From Treponema socranskii subsp. buccale (GTDB lineage Bacteria; Spirochaetota; Spirochaetia; Treponematales; Treponemataceae): a stretch of DNA of 64,000 bases. Below the pieces are notes generated by a model that worked only from the letters and a program-made list of their open reading frames with translations, searched no databases and was not told where the DNA came from. Location of the stretch: positions 1,984,001-2,048,000 of the forward strand of contig NZ_CP054258.1 of assembly GCF_024181585.1 (NCBI RefSeq), written 5' to 3'. A program made the translations under genes and the position numbers. Below are positions 34,294 to 44,487 of the stretch, in pieces; positions within the stretch are counted from its first letter, which is position 1; each line of letters starts with the position of its first letter.

Positions 34294-34977
34294 ATGAAAA
34301 AAACGGCGATTACCGGCATATTGTCGGCAGTGCTTTTAACGACGGCGCTTTCGTTTGCCGCAGCCGATCCTGCGACGGATGTAAAGATCGATTACAAAAT
34401 GGATCTTTCCTTAAAAAATCACGATGCCGATTATTTTACGTGGACGGTCGGAAACGAAACCGTGCAGGACAAATTCGACGCCGCATCGGGCGCGAGTCTC
34501 AACGGCTCCACGAGAGCGTTCAACGCAGTCCGCTTCGCCGAACCGACGAAGGACAGAAAAGCTTCCATGCCCGCAGGGCTTCGCAGCGTATTTTTATTTG
34601 CAATTGCAAATCCGTCGTTTGTCAAAAGTCACGGACTCCAAGTGACGAAAGACGCAGGTGTCATAACCGTACGTTTCGTCCGCAAAACGAACGCGTTCGA
34701 ATTGAAAACCGATAAAAAGGGAAATTTCAACCTGCTGACCGGATCGAAGATCGCAAAAAACGTCACCGACAAAAAAGACGACGCTTTTGTCGTCAAACCC
34801 GAATACTTAAAACAAGGCGGAGACGCAAGCAATATGGCCGACATCGATTGGAGCAAGATCCCGCTTGAAAAGGACGCGTTCAGTCCTGACGCCGCCTATC
34901 ACTACGACGGCAACGTAAAGTTTACGTTGAAAAATAATGTGCTTCGCATCACAGGCACGCTCTCCCGTGTAAAATAA
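34294..34977 (+). CDS. Exported beta-rich protein, function unknown
   Basis: 227 residues with a classical signal peptide (KKTAITGILSAVLLTTALSFAAA; cleavage likely before DPATD). The mature part alternates short beta-like stretches (DVKIDYKMDLSL, GVITVRFVRK, NVKFTLKNNVLRITG) with charged loops and has no cysteine, consistent with a periplasmic soluble protein. I do not recognise the family. GGAGG precedes the ATG at 34294. It is a monocistronic unit between tRNA-Lys and the convergent lptD gene. Confidence 0.8.
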   Translation: MKKTAITGILSAVLLTTALSFAAADPATDVKIDYKMDLSLKNHDADYFTWTVGNETVQDKFDAASGASLNGSTRAFNAVRFAEPTKDRKASMPAGLRSVFLFAIANPSFVKSHGLQVTKDAGVITVRFVRKTNAFELKTDKKGNFNLLTGSKIAKNVTDKKDDAFVVKPEYLKQGGDASNMADIDWSKIPLEKDAFSPDAAYHYDGNVKFTLKNNVLRITGTLSRVK

Positions 34978-34992
34978 ATCGTGTAGCGCAAC

Positions 34993-35042
34993 GGCGGGTT
35001 TGAAAGTGTTTCTAAATAAAAAATATGCTTTCGAAACTCGCC
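34993..35042 (+). other. Long imperfect inverted repeat after the exported-protein gene
   Basis: GGCGGGTTTGAAAG (34993-35006) pairs with CTTTCGAAACTCGCC (35028-35042) with one bulge and one G-T pair around an AT-rich loop. There is no T-tract, so it is more likely an mRNA 3' stabiliser, or a weak bidirectional block, than a true terminator. Confidence 0.5.
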
Positions 35043-35134
35043 ATTCAGTTGATGCATAAAACGGGTGAAAAAAGCCCGGTACGATTTTGCAAACAGCCGA
35101 TGTCCGTCCTGCCCTGCCGACCATGACAATCGGC

Positions 35135-38100
35135 CTACGGGTTCAACTCCCACTCTCCGTATTTATCGACGATTTTCGTTTTCATGCTTTCCATCGGGCG
35201 CCACACGACCGAAACGGTCACGTAGGGATTGAAATCGTAATGTTTTCTACCGCTATCCGTCACAAGACGCGGGGCAACTTTAAACGTCGTATTGAAATCC
35301 CAATCGTGCAGATCGTGCGTAAACGTAAAGTTCAAGCTCTGCAGTTTGAATCCGGAAGATTTGCGCTTGCTTTCGTCGTCGAACCTGAACGAATCGAGCA
35401 AGTCGATAAAGATATTCGATTCTCCGGGAATGCGTCCCTCCGCTCCGAACATCTTTTGAAAATAGCGGTACAGCACGGAATTGCGCGATGTCGAAGAAAA
35501 CGTGAATTTGACGAATTTATTAATTTCGAAATTGATCGACGGAGTAAACAGAAAATAGCTGTTTGTCGGACGAAGGAGATCCGCAACTATGCTCGTCGAA
35601 AGTCCGGGTGCGATTTTGATGCGGTTTTTCCAAAAGTAAAACGTATCCTGAGGCAAAGTATATGCAAGCGAAAGAGAATACGGCAAAAACTCTTCTTCGG
35701 AACGCACTTTCCATCCCTTCTCTGACGGATCGTTCTTGAAATCGTAGCCCTTCGTATACGACATCGCATACGAAGCCTGCAAGCCCCGCCACGAAAGAGA
35801 GAGTCGCAGCGCATCATGCCGATATTTATCCCAATTATAGTTATATGACTGCGTAAATTTCAACGTATTGTTAAAAAGCGAAAGCGTACATGTCTGCTGC
35901 ACAAGCTTTCGTTCCCACTCGTCATCCGCAGCGCTCTTTTTCTTAAATCCCGTCGTAAGCGAAAACGTCGTATACGGAAAGGCGAGAGAAAGAGTACCGG
36001 TATATTCGTCGACTTGCGGAGGGAGCGTCATTGAAAGCGAAAGCGACTGCGAAAAAGTCTCCCCTTCGTTCATCGCATAAGTGAACGCAAGCTGATGAGC
36101 GGTTACCGAATTTTTATCGGTAAAATCGGGCCCGTGATATTCCCATGCGGGATTGTCGACATCGCCCGTAAATTCGTTTCTGAGCAGTTTAATCGTCGAG
36201 TTGTACGTAAAGCTCGTATTTTTAAACATGCCGATATAATAAAACGGTTTGACGCTCAGCGCATTCGTATTGACGATTTCCTGTGTCGACGCTTTCAAAT
36301 CCGCGACTTTCAGGGAATCCGCCGCCTGAGACGTATAACCGCCCTTTGCGGTATCGGTCGAAATATACGGATGACGCTGTATAACGGGATTATACGACAC
36401 GCCGTTCGTAAGATTGAAAAAACCGCCGCCGTAGCTTGCAGCCGAATCGATCGAAAACGGAGTTTTAAATGTATACATCGAAGATCGCACGGCATCCCAT
36501 TTGAAATCTTCGCTTTTATTCAAACCCGTCGACGAATAGGCAAGCTGCGACGTAAAAGAAGGTTTCAGCGAATATGTAAGTTTATAGTCGAAGCCGGGAA
36601 TCGCCGTAACTGAAAGAGACGGAACCGTAAGAGACGGAAGCGCTTTTTCGAAAAACTTCGCATCGTCTTCCGCGTTCGTGCCGTCCGAGTTTTCGGTTTG
36701 CGCCGTATCCGAAACTGCGAGCGCGGCATCCGCCGTATCGGCAGCCGCGCCGTCCGCCTTTGCTGCAGCCTTTGCCGCTTGTTCGACTTTCGCTTTTTCT
36801 TCGGCGATCTCTTTTGCCGTTTTCAATTCGTCGGGAGCGATGAGCGGCACTTCAGGTGCATTCTTTTTTGCCGCATTCGTTTCCCTCGCCGGATACGAAA
36901 AAATCGTTCCCGAAAGCGAAAGAGAAGCCGCGGCCGGCGTAATCTGCGACGGATAATAAAATTTCCGCTCGGGAGAATATGTATCCAACTTGTCCGTACT
37001 TGAAAGCGAATTATTAACAATGGAACTGTATACGACCGATGAGTTGAGCGAAAGCGACAGAGATGAAATATACGGGGCGACGGGAACGGAAGACGGCAGG
37101 GAATAGGAACTCGCGAGCGTCCATGAAAAGGACGATATTTCGTTGACGGTTTTCGTTTCACCCGTATCGGTACCCATCGACGTGAGATAGCCGATCCAAT
37201 CCATCGTTTCGTTACGCTCCGAAAAATCATCGGTGATAAAGGGATCGGAATACAGCGGCATCGACAGCGCAAGCGAAAAAGGTTTACTCAGCGTAAATTT
37301 GAAGTTCGCACCGTAACGGAACGGCAGCGTAAGTCCTAAAAAATTAGATCCGTCGGAATATTTTTTCCCTGAAGCCGCATAGGGAATATAACTTCCTCGG
37401 GAATCCCGAAACACGGTATTGCTGAACGCAAGACGAACCGATGAAGTAACTTCGGTGATATAATCGTTCGGTTTAAAAGCGCCTTCGAAACCGGCCGCAA
37501 ATCCGAGATTCGAATACCAGTCGCCCGTAATCTTAAAATAATTCGCCGTACTGCCGGTATAGTCTTCGTCGAGATTGTGCAGCACAATCCCTTCGAGCTT
37601 TTGTTTTTTCAAGGTCGAGGGTCGTATAAAATTGAACAGCGCTTTCAGATTATCGCTGTCATCGCTTTCTTCTTTCTTTTTCGATGTATCTTTCGGAACG
37701 TACAGCGGCTTTCGCCCGTAAAGATAGGCGGTCGTCTGAATAAAATATCCGCGCCGCACGTCGTAACCGAATACGGGATTGTAGATGAGTTCGTCTTTCG
37801 GATAATAAAATGCGGGAAGGTAGAGCACGGGCACGACGCCGACATAGAGCAGCGCGTTGAAAAACGCAAACTCGCCGCCGGGAAGCAGCCAAATGCGCGT
37901 CGCATCGATGTGCCAGTGAGGATTTTCGTCGTCGCAAAAGGTGAGACTTCCGTTTTTAAAAGCGACCGTATTCGATTCGCTTCTGCCGAACATGTCGGAT
38001 GCGACGATGAGCGTCGAACCAGACGGCAAATTGATCGAATCCGTCTGCGTCTGCACGATGCGCCCGTCGTCGAACACGCCTTCGAGCGTCGACGTGTTGA

Positions 38101-38476
38101 ACATGAGTGACGACGCGCTCGCCGTACTGTTGCCGGCCGCGCCTCCCGTCTGTTCCATCGACACGCCGCCGGATGCGTACATCATCTGCGTCTTTCTGTC
38201 GTAGGTGATTCTCTCGGCGCGGATCGTCGTCTTCGTGTTTCCCTTTGCAACGGAAATACGGACGGCTCCCGAAAGCACGATCGTATCGTTTCCCGTCTCT
38301 TTGTTTTTTTCGTACGATGTCGCTTGCGAATGCTCTATCGTGATGACGGTCTTTTCATCCTGCGCCGTACGCGGCACGGATGCCTCATCCGCCGCCCTCG
38401 CACGCTGCGCGCCGGCAGAAAAAAAGATAAGCGAAAAAATTAATAATTTTATAATACGGCATTTCGGCGCAATCAT
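35135..38476 (-). CDS. lptD: LptD/OstA-like outer-membrane assembly protein
   Basis: 1,113 residues with signal peptide (LLIFSLIFFSAGAQRARA). Residues about 45-200 are a LptA/OstA-type N-domain (TIRAERITYDRKTQMMYASG). After it comes WHIDATRIWLLPGGEFAFFNALLYVG and PVLYLPAFYYPKDE, the canonical entry to the LptD barrel. An Ala/Lys/Glu-rich insert (residues about 545-600) interrupts an otherwise long series of amphipathic strands rich in Ser, Thr, Tyr and Phe. LptD inserts lipopolysaccharide-like glycolipids in the outer leaflet. The ATG lies just after the uvrA stop (8 bp), so it is translated in the same operon. The inserted low-complexity segment is larger than in enteric LptD. Confidence 0.9.
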   Translation of the reverse strand: MIAPKCRIIKLLIFSLIFFSAGAQRARAADEASVPRTAQDEKTVITIEHSQATSYEKNKETGNDTIVLSGAVRISVAKGNTKTTIRAERITYDRKTQMMYASGGVSMEQTGGAAGNSTASASSLMFNTSTLEGVFDDGRIVQTQTDSINLPSGSTLIVASDMFGRSESNTVAFKNGSLTFCDDENPHWHIDATRIWLLPGGEFAFFNALLYVGVVPVLYLPAFYYPKDELIYNPVFGYDVRRGYFIQTTAYLYGRKPLYVPKDTSKKKEESDDSDNLKALFNFIRPSTLKKQKLEGIVLHNLDEDYTGSTANYFKITGDWYSNLGFAAGFEGAFKPNDYITEVTSSVRLAFSNTVFRDSRGSYIPYAASGKKYSDGSNFLGLTLPFRYGANFKFTLSKPFSLALSMPLYSDPFITDDFSERNETMDWIGYLTSMGTDTGETKTVNEISSFSWTLASSYSLPSSVPVAPYISSLSLSLNSSVVYSSIVNNSLSSTDKLDTYSPERKFYYPSQITPAAASLSLSGTIFSYPARETNAAKKNAPEVPLIAPDELKTAKEIAEEKAKVEQAAKAAAKADGAAADTADAALAVSDTAQTENSDGTNAEDDAKFFEKALPSLTVPSLSVTAIPGFDYKLTYSLKPSFTSQLAYSSTGLNKSEDFKWDAVRSSMYTFKTPFSIDSAASYGGGFFNLTNGVSYNPVIQRHPYISTDTAKGGYTSQAADSLKVADLKASTQEIVNTNALSVKPFYYIGMFKNTSFTYNSTIKLLRNEFTGDVDNPAWEYHGPDFTDKNSVTAHQLAFTYAMNEGETFSQSLSLSMTLPPQVDEYTGTLSLAFPYTTFSLTTGFKKKSAADDEWERKLVQQTCTLSLFNNTLKFTQSYNYNWDKYRHDALRLSLSWRGLQASYAMSYTKGYDFKNDPSEKGWKVRSEEEFLPYSLSLAYTLPQDTFYFWKNRIKIAPGLSTSIVADLLRPTNSYFLFTPSINFEINKFVKFTFSSTSRNSVLYRYFQKMFGAEGRIPGESNIFIDLLDSFRFDDESKRKSSGFKLQSLNFTFTHDLHDWDFNTTFKVAPRLVTDSGRKHYDFNPYVTVSVVWRPMESMKTKIVDKYGEWELNP

Positions 38477-38483
38477 CTTTCAA

Positions 38484-41426
38484 TCATTTTTTCCGTGTCG
38501 ATTTTTTTACGGCGGGACGGCGCTTTTCACGTTCGAGCATCTCTTTGATATAAGAACCCGTATACGACTGCTTGACTTCGGCGACTTCTTCGGGCGTCCC
38601 TGTCGCGATAACGTTGCCGCCGCGGAAACCGCCTTCCGGCCCCAAATCGATTATCCAATCGGCTTGGCAGATAACGTCGAGGTTGTGCTCGATCATGATC
38701 ACCGTATTGCCCGCGTCGACGAGGCGCTGAATCACTTCCATGAGCAGCATGACGTCGGCAAAGTGCAAACCGGTCGTCGGTTCGTCGAGTATGTACATCG
38801 TTTTGCCCGTCGAAGTGCGCGCGAGTTCGGTCGCAAGCTTTACGCGCTGCGCTTCTCCGCCGGAAAGTGTAAGCGCCGACTGTCCGAGCCGGATATAGCC
38901 GAGACCGACCGACTTCAGCGTTTCGAGTTTGCGCGCGACGTGCGGGATGCCCGCAAAAAAATCGCACGCTTCTTCGATCGTCATATTGAGCACGTCGTTG
39001 ATGTTTTTGCCCTTATACGTTACGTCGAGCGTCTCTTTGTTAAATCGCTTTCCGCCGCAGACGTCGCACTGAATGTACACGTCGGGCAAAAAATTCATTT
39101 CGATAACGATAGTCCCCGCTCCTTGACAATTTTCGCACCTGCCGCCTTTTACGTTAAAGCTGAACCTCCCCGGGCCGTAGCCTCGCGCTTTCGCTTCGGG
39201 AAGAGATGCAAAGAGATCGCGTATGCCGCTGAAAAGCCCGACGTATGTCGCGGGGTTCGACCGAGGCGTGCGCCCGATGGGGCTTTGATCAATATTGATA
39301 ACTTTGTCGATATTCGAAACGCCTTCGATCTTTTCGAATTTGCCGACAGAGTATTTTGTGCGCATAAGCTTATTGCTGAGCGCGGGATAGAGCACGTCGG
39401 AAAGCAGCGTCGATTTGCCGGATCCCGAAACGCCCGTTATGCACGTAAAAGTGCCGAGGGGAATCTTTACGGAAACGTTTTTCAGATTGTGCTCGGCCGC
39501 TCCCGTAAGTTCGATACAGCTCCCGTTGCCACCCCTCCGTTTTGCCGGAATCGCCATGCGCAATTTTCCCGCGAGGTATTGCCCCGTAACGCTTTCGGCG
39601 ACGCGCGAAACCTGTTCGGGCGTTCCCGCCGCAACGACGCGGCCTCCGTGCACGCCCGCCGCAGGTCCCAAGTCGACGAGGTAGTCCGCGGTTCGAAGCG
39701 TCTGTTCGTCGTGTTCGACGACGATAACCGTATTGCCCGCGTCGCGGAGATATGTCAGCGTGTCGATCAGTTTTTGATTGTCCCGCTGATGCAGTCCGAT
39801 CGACGGTTCGTCAAGTATGTACATGACGCCGACGAGGGCGCTTCCGATCTGCGTGGCAAGCCTGATCCGCTGCGCTTCGCCTCCCGACAGCGTTTCCGCC
39901 GCACGCTCAAGCGTGAGGTAATCGAGTCCGACGTTTTTCAAAAAGCGCAGGCGCGAGCGTATCTCTTTTAAAACTTGGGACGCGATTTCACTTTCGGATT
40001 TCGTCAATCGTATCTTGTCGAAAAAATCGATCGAATCGAGGACGGAAAGTTCGGTGATTTCCCAAATATTTTTTCCGCCGACCGTCACTCCGAGCGCTTC
40101 GGGGCGCAGTCTTTTTCCGCGGCACGCGGCGCATTCGCGGTGCGACATGTATTTTTCGAGGTTCGTCTTCATCTGGTCGCCCCACGCTTCCGTGTAGCGC
40201 CGCTTCATATCGTCGAAGAGACCCGGCCACGCCTGATCGTACACAGAATACCCTTCCCCGCTCTGCTTTTCGTATTCCCAGTGGATAGCGTCTTTCGTGC
40301 CGTACAAAAGCGCATCTCTCTGCTTTTTTGTCAATTTTTCGATCGGCGTCGACAGCGTAAATTTATACGCGTCCGCCAGCCCCTGCATGCGCGCCGTATT
40401 CCACGCGGACGAAGGATTGTACGGAAGGATAGCCCACTCGTCGAAAGATTTCGATTCGTCGGGAATCATCAGATTCAAATCGAATTCCATCTTTTCGCCC
40501 AAACCGGTGCATTCGGGACAAGCACCGAAAGGATTGTTAAATGAAAAGAGGCGCGGCTGCAGTTCGGGAATCGAAATACCGCAGGAGGGGCACGCGTTCT
40601 TTTGCGAAAAAAACACTTCGGCTTCCGAAGATGCTTCCCCGCCTGCAGCATCGTTTTTTTTCGTGACGATGATGGTACCGTTCGAACTTTTGAGCGCGGT
40701 TTCAACCGAATCCGCCAAACGCTTGCGCACGGAAGGCGAAATGATAATTCTGTCGACGACGATTTCAATCGTGTGTTTTTTTTGCTTGTCGAGTTTGACC
40801 GTATCTTCCAAATCGGCCATAACGCCGTCCACCCGCGCGCGCGCAAAACCCGCCTTTCGCGCGTCTTCGAACACTTTTTGATGTTCGCCTTTTTTTCCGC
40901 GCACCACCGGCGAAAGTATCTGCACCTTCGTACCCTCCGGCCAGCTCATCATCGTGTCGATGATTTGGTCGATCGACTGTTCGGCGATTTCGCGTCCGCA
41001 ATTCGGACAGTGTGCATGCCCGATGCGTGCAAAGAGAAGGCGATAATAATCGTAGATTTCGGTGATCGTGCCGACCGTCGAACGGGGGTTTTTGTTCGTC
41101 GATTTTTGTTCGATCGAAATCGCAGGCGAAAGCCCTTCGATCAAATCGACGTCGGGTTTGTCCATCGTACCCAAAAACTGGCGCGCGTACGACGAAAGGC
41201 TTTCCATATAACGCCGCTGCCCTTCGGCAAAGAGCGTGTCGAACGCGAGAGAAGATTTTCCCGAACCTGAAAGACCGGAAAGCACGACGAGTTTATTGCG
41301 CGGCAAATCGATGTCGACGTTTTGCAGATTGTGCTCGCGCGCGCCTCTGATACTTATTTTTTCGCCCGTGACGGGCGCGATATTTTTCGCATATTTTTTC
41401 AATTGATAAGATGCGGATGATGCCAT
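38484..41426 (-). CDS. uvrA: UvrABC excinuclease subunit A
   Basis: 980 residues, the normal UvrA size. Two ABC ATPase halves: Walker [21 protein letters not shown] in the first and [15 protein letters not shown] in the second; ABC signatures [12 protein letters not shown] and [12 protein letters not shown]. Zinc-binding C-x2-C pairs are CPNCG and CPSCG/CPECTG and, in the second half, CENCQGAG and CDVCGG. It recognises bulky DNA lesions in nucleotide excision repair. The ATG at 41426 ([11 protein letters not shown]) is chosen: a TTGAGC-17-TATACT promoter lies directly upstream and rules out the longer frame to 41477. No Shine-Dalgarno is present. Confidence 0.96.
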   Translation of the reverse strand: MASSASYQLKKYAKNIAPVTGEKISIRGAREHNLQNVDIDLPRNKLVVLSGLSGSGKSSLAFDTLFAEGQRRYMESLSSYARQFLGTMDKPDVDLIEGLSPAISIEQKSTNKNPRSTVGTITEIYDYYRLLFARIGHAHCPNCGREIAEQSIDQIIDTMMSWPEGTKVQILSPVVRGKKGEHQKVFEDARKAGFARARVDGVMADLEDTVKLDKQKKHTIEIVVDRIIISPSVRKRLADSVETALKSSNGTIIVTKKNDAAGGEASSEAEVFFSQKNACPSCGISIPELQPRLFSFNNPFGACPECTGLGEKMEFDLNLMIPDESKSFDEWAILPYNPSSAWNTARMQGLADAYKFTLSTPIEKLTKKQRDALLYGTKDAIHWEYEKQSGEGYSVYDQAWPGLFDDMKRRYTEAWGDQMKTNLEKYMSHRECAACRGKRLRPEALGVTVGGKNIWEITELSVLDSIDFFDKIRLTKSESEIASQVLKEIRSRLRFLKNVGLDYLTLERAAETLSGGEAQRIRLATQIGSALVGVMYILDEPSIGLHQRDNQKLIDTLTYLRDAGNTVIVVEHDEQTLRTADYLVDLGPAAGVHGGRVVAAGTPEQVSRVAESVTGQYLAGKLRMAIPAKRRGGNGSCIELTGAAEHNLKNVSVKIPLGTFTCITGVSGSGKSTLLSDVLYPALSNKLMRTKYSVGKFEKIEGVSNIDKVINIDQSPIGRTPRSNPATYVGLFSGIRDLFASLPEAKARGYGPGRFSFNVKGGRCENCQGAGTIVIEMNFLPDVYIQCDVCGGKRFNKETLDVTYKGKNINDVLNMTIEEACDFFAGIPHVARKLETLKSVGLGYIRLGQSALTLSGGEAQRVKLATELARTSTGKTMYILDEPTTGLHFADVMLLMEVIQRLVDAGNTVIMIEHNLDVICQADWIIDLGPEGGFRGGNVIATGTPEEVAEVKQSYTGSYIKEMLEREKRRPAVKKSTRKK

Positions 41427-41436
41427 AGTACACATA

Positions 41437-41465
41437 AGTATAGCGCATAAGAGCTTCGCGCTCAA
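41437..41465 (-). promoter_or_regulatory. uvrA promoter, probably leaderless
   Basis: TTGAGC (41460-41465) and TATACT (41437-41442) are 17 bp apart on the minus strand. The start point should fall near 41430, about 4 nt before the ATG at 41426, the same layout as carD. Confidence 0.55.
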
Positions 41466-41593
41466 GGCGGCGGACATCTATGGAAAACAAAGCAGCCGCA
41501 TCAAAAACTATATTCTCTAAAAAATAGCATATAACGAAAAAATCGGCCGCCCCTCAGCGGATGTTCCGCAGCGGATGTTCCGCAAAGTATACT

Positions 41594-42304
41594 CTACGGC
41601 AGGTATTCGCTTCGGATGTTTTTCAGCGATAAAAAGAGGCGCATCTTTTTCGCATCGTTTCCGTCGGTAAGCCCTTCGAGCAAAAGGCGCGCTTTTTTTC
41701 TTCCCGAATTATCCTGATAATCGCAGGTACAGACGGAAGATGCAAAACCTTTCAGCCGGGCATAATCGACGAGCGTTTTTTCGCCGACATAGCACAGCGG
41801 GCGCAAAATCGTAACGGGATAATTTTTATACGAAAGTTTCGGCGGCATCGTTGAAAGTTCGCCCCGCTCGAGCATATTCATGAGAAGCGTTTCGAGGATA
41901 TCGTCGAGGTGATGACCGAGCGCGATTTTATTAAATTTATGTTCGATCGCATAATTCAAAAGTTCCGTCCGCCGCTGCGTCGAACACCACCAGCAGTTCA
42001 TCTTTTGTCCCTTTTTGAGCCGAGCGAGCACGTCGACGCCGATGATTTCAAAGGGCACTCCCCGCTCGCAAAATAAGTGCGCGATGCCTTCGGGAAAAGC
42101 GGGTGCAAAATCGCTTTGTACGGCGACGGCTTTATATGAAAAATTACAATCGGGGCGCAGGGAGCGGAGCGCAAAATACTCAACGAGCGCGGTCGAATCC
42201 TTTCCGCCCGACGCGCCCACGAGGATGCGGTCGCCGTCTTCGATCATCGCGTAATCGAAAACGGCTTTATCGATAAGACTTTGCAGTTTCGGATGAGAAG
42301 CCAT
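41594..42304 (-). CDS. ttcA: TtcA-type tRNA 2-thiolation enzyme
   Basis: 236 residues of the PP-loop ATPase superfamily: LVGASGGKDSTALVEY (SGGxDS loop), CWWCSTQRR (C-x2-C pair that in TtcA holds an iron-sulphur cluster) and ALGHHLDDILETLLMN. A further CxC lies in SSVCTCDYQDN. TtcA makes 2-thiocytidine at position 32 of some tRNAs in an ATP-dependent reaction. It starts six bases after the stop of the aldolase gene and has no ribosome site of its own, so it is probably coupled to it. Confidence 0.9.
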   Translation of the reverse strand: MASHPKLQSLIDKAVFDYAMIEDGDRILVGASGGKDSTALVEYFALRSLRPDCNFSYKAVAVQSDFAPAFPEGIAHLFCERGVPFEIIGVDVLARLKKGQKMNCWWCSTQRRTELLNYAIEHKFNKIALGHHLDDILETLLMNMLERGELSTMPPKLSYKNYPVTILRPLCYVGEKTLVDYARLKGFASSVCTCDYQDNSGRKKARLLLEGLTDGNDAKKMRLFLSLKNIRSEYLP

Positions 42305-42310
42305 CGCGCG

Positions 42311-43294
42311 TCAGCGCTTTTTCAAATGGACGGCAAAACCGTTGATCTCTTTGTCGAGATAGATGAATTTCAGCGGCGACTTTTCCGCCTCTCCCGTCCA
42401 CTGCGCGCTGTCGGCGACGGGTTTAAAACCGCGATCGGCAAGGTATGCGAGAGCGCGTTCAATATTGTAGGTCAAAATTCCGATGTGTCCGTTTTTGCCC
42501 TTTACGCCGTTTTTCATCAATTCGAATTCGGTTCCGCAAAACCACGACGATTTTCCTTCGACGCCTTTAAAGCCGAACGCTTCGAATTCTTTGACACCTT
42601 CCGCACATTCACCGTCTCCGTGAAAATTGATGCCGACATGAGCAAAACCGAATCCGAGAGAAGCTTCGACCGCTTCTTTCGACAAGCGCGTAATTTCATC
42701 CCATTGTTTCGCTTTGATAAGGCTGCCTTTCACCATCCAGCTGCCGGAAACGGCCGCGACGTTCGACAGCGCAAAATAATTTCCCATATTGTCGAGATTC
42801 AATCCGCCGCTCGGAAGAAATTTTATACGCGGAAAGGGACCGGCAAAGGCTTTGAGCGCAGCGACGCCGCCTGAAATTTCTGCAGGGAAAAATTTGAGCA
42901 CGGAAAGTCCTTTTGCAGCGGCCGCCGTAATTTCGCTCGCCGTAGAAACTCCGGGGTACGTGACGATACCGTGCGCAATGGAATAATCGACGACGTCTTC
43001 TTTAAATCCCGGAGAGACGATAAACTTCGCTCCCGAATCGATCGCAGCTTTTGCAAGATCGACGCTCGTCACGGTACCGGCTCCGACAGTCATCGCGGAA
43101 ACTTTTTCGTGTACGTCGCGTATCGCGCGTGCGGTCCCTTCATAATCGGACGGGTTGCGGAACGTGATCTCCATCGCGGTGATGCCGCCTTTGAGGAGAG
43201 CCGTCGCAAGCGGAACTGCGTCATCCGGCGAATCAAGCGCTACGACGGGAACGATACCCGTCTTATGCAATACATCGTATTCTTTTTCAAACAT
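42311..43294 (-). CDS. KDPG/KHG aldolase fused to a VOC domain
   Basis: 327 residues. The first 210 form a class I Eda-type aldolase: AMEITFRNPSD (catalytic Glu region), VGAGTV, PGVSTASEI and the Schiff-base Lys in LSVLKFFPAE, then FLPSGGLNLDN. It would split 2-keto-3-deoxy-6-phosphogluconate or 4-hydroxy-2-oxoglutarate to pyruvate plus an aldehyde. Residues about 215-327 look like a vicinal-oxygen-chelate (glyoxalase) fold (GFAHVGINFHGD, KNGHIGILTYNIERALAYL). The C-terminal domain may sense or isomerise a sugar acid. A promoter with a 12-nt leader precedes it and ttcA follows six bases later. Confidence 0.85.
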   Translation of the reverse strand: MFEKEYDVLHKTGIVPVVALDSPDDAVPLATALLKGGITAMEITFRNPSDYEGTARAIRDVHEKVSAMTVGAGTVTSVDLAKAAIDSGAKFIVSPGFKEDVVDYSIAHGIVTYPGVSTASEITAAAAKGLSVLKFFPAEISGGVAALKAFAGPFPRIKFLPSGGLNLDNMGNYFALSNVAAVSGSWMVKGSLIKAKQWDEITRLSKEAVEASLGFGFAHVGINFHGDGECAEGVKEFEAFGFKGVEGKSSWFCGTEFELMKNGVKGKNGHIGILTYNIERALAYLADRGFKPVADSAQWTGEAEKSPLKFIYLDKEINGFAVHLKKR

Positions 43295-43312
43295 ATCGAC
43301 ACCCCCGCGAAA

Positions 43313-43341
43313 ATAATATCGGGAAGCGCTGAAAAATGCAA
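43313..43341 (-). promoter_or_regulatory. Promoter of the aldolase-ttcA operon
   Basis: TTGCAT (43336-43341) and TATTAT (43313-43318) are 17 bp apart on the minus strand; start point near 43306, about 12 nt before the ATG at 43294. Confidence 0.55.
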
Positions 43342-43386
43342 CCGATTTTTTGAGATATCTTATGAATAAAAATTAAACGCGGTACG

Positions 43387-43881
43387 TCAGACTTGACTGT
43401 AGAGACCGCTCAGTTCGCTGCGCCACGGAAGTTTTGCGTCGCGCCCTTCCCACTCTATCGTCTTAATAATTTTAAATGATTTTACGTCGCGCGGATCTTC
43501 GTAGCGCAAAAGCGCAAAGCGCCCCTGACCGATATATGCGATCTTTTCGTTTTCGCCGAGCGTTTCCGTTTTTTGCAGCTGATCCAAAATACAATCGAAG
43601 TGTGCGGGCTTTCCCGACGCTTTATCGACGACGGCGCTCGCCATATCTTCGATATCCTTTCCGCACACGGGACAGACAACGCGGCGCTGCTTGAGGTGGC
43701 GGATAGCTTCATCTTTTTCCTTTTGTGCGGCGATATTTTCGTAGAGATGACGCTGAACGGCGGCATCTCGGAGTTTTGTATTCTTATTGTCCGTCCGTTT
43801 GAGAGCGGATAAGCGGAGATTTTGAGCGTTTTGATTTTTCCAATCCCGTTTTACACGTCCGCGCTTCGTATTTTTTCCCAT
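43387..43881 (-). CDS. Small basic protein with a putative zinc-binding CxxC/HxxC centre
   Basis: 164 residues. Residues 1-65 are very basic (MGKNTKRGRVKRDWKNQN), then CPVCGKDIEDMASA and, 24 residues on, HFDC, together a likely four-ligand zinc site. The C-terminal half has GRFALLRYEDPRDVK and a short KIIKTIEW strand. I read it as an RNA- or ribosome-associated protein, because of the basic tail and zinc knuckle, but no family is recognised. It lies 10 bp after the small 63-residue gene and is the last gene of the yraN operon. Confidence 0.8.
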   Translation of the reverse strand: MGKNTKRGRVKRDWKNQNAQNLRLSALKRTDNKNTKLRDAAVQRHLYENIAAQKEKDEAIRHLKQRRVVCPVCGKDIEDMASAVVDKASGKPAHFDCILDQLQKTETLGENEKIAYIGQGRFALLRYEDPRDVKSFKIIKTIEWEGRDAKLPWRSELSGLYSQV

Positions 43882-43891
43882 ATCCGCTCCG

Positions 43892-44083
43892 TTAGTCCAT
43901 AAACAGCGGATCGTCTTCCGGGTTTTCGATCAATTTTTTGCTGATAACCTGAGCGATCCTCTGTACGGCCGTATCGATATACTCCGAGTCCCGAATCATC
44001 TCCCGCAGCGCAAGCAGGCGGGGCGGTATGTCCGCTTTTTGTTTTTCAAGGACGAGAGTAGTTGTTTTCAGACCGGAAATCAT
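43892..44083 (-). CDS. Conserved small protein, FlgM-like C-terminus possible
   Basis: 63 residues with a predicted amphipathic helix pair: RLLALREMIRDSEYID and VQRIAQVISKKLIEN. The pattern (short loop plus two helices ending KLIEN) recalls the C-terminal half of anti-sigma-28 FlgM, but similarity is weak and residues 1-20 do not match. The ATG at 44083 overlaps the yraN stop by four bases (ATGA), so translation is coupled. It is probably real because it is tightly packed between yraN and the zinc protein. Confidence 0.6.
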   Translation of the reverse strand: MISGLKTTTLVLEKQKADIPPRLLALREMIRDSEYIDTAVQRIAQVISKKLIENPEDDPLFMD

Positions 44084-44448
44084 ACAAGCTCCGAAAAAGC
44101 GTTTTCAATGTGATATACGGCCGGCAAAGACGGCATATCCACAACAATCACATCGTATCTGATATAGTGCTTACTATATTGTCGATTGATTGCGAGAAAA
44201 CGTTTAGACGTTTCTATAATTTTTTTTTGTTTCCGGCCGTCGAGTACGTGCGACAACATATCGGCGTTTCCGTTCGGAAGCGTCTTCACTTCGGCAAAAA
44301 CGAGCACGTCGTTCGACAAAGCTATTATATCGATTTCGCCGCTTTTTGTCTGCCAATTTCGCGCGACGATCGAATAGCCTTTTTCGGTCAAATAACGCGC
44401 GGCTTTTGCTTCTCCCGCTTTTCCGATCGATTTTTTTGAAATGCTCAC
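44080..44448 (-). CDS. YraN/UPF0102 nuclease-fold protein
   Basis: 122 residues, the typical UPF0102 length. The PD-(D/E)xK-like core reads KAGEAKAARYLTEKGY, NWQTKSGEIDIIA (GEIDII) and VFAEVKTLPNG (the ExK pair). The biochemical role in bacteria is unproven; the fold suggests a DNA-acting nuclease, in some lineages linked to DNA uptake or repair. It starts 39 bp after the 91-residue gene and overlaps the next gene by four bases. Confidence 0.9.
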   Translation of the reverse strand: MSISKKSIGKAGEAKAARYLTEKGYSIVARNWQTKSGEIDIIALSNDVLVFAEVKTLPNGNADMLSHVLDGRKQKKIIETSKRFLAINRQYSKHYIRYDVIVVDMPSLPAVYHIENAFSELV

Positions 44449-44487
44449 GGACGGATTGGCCTCGCTTTGAACGATATACGATCCCCG

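Noticed and set aside
41427-41477. Longer uvrA reading frame starting at 41477
   Set aside because: It overlaps the promoter at 41437-41465; the UvrA family start corresponds to the ATG at 41426.
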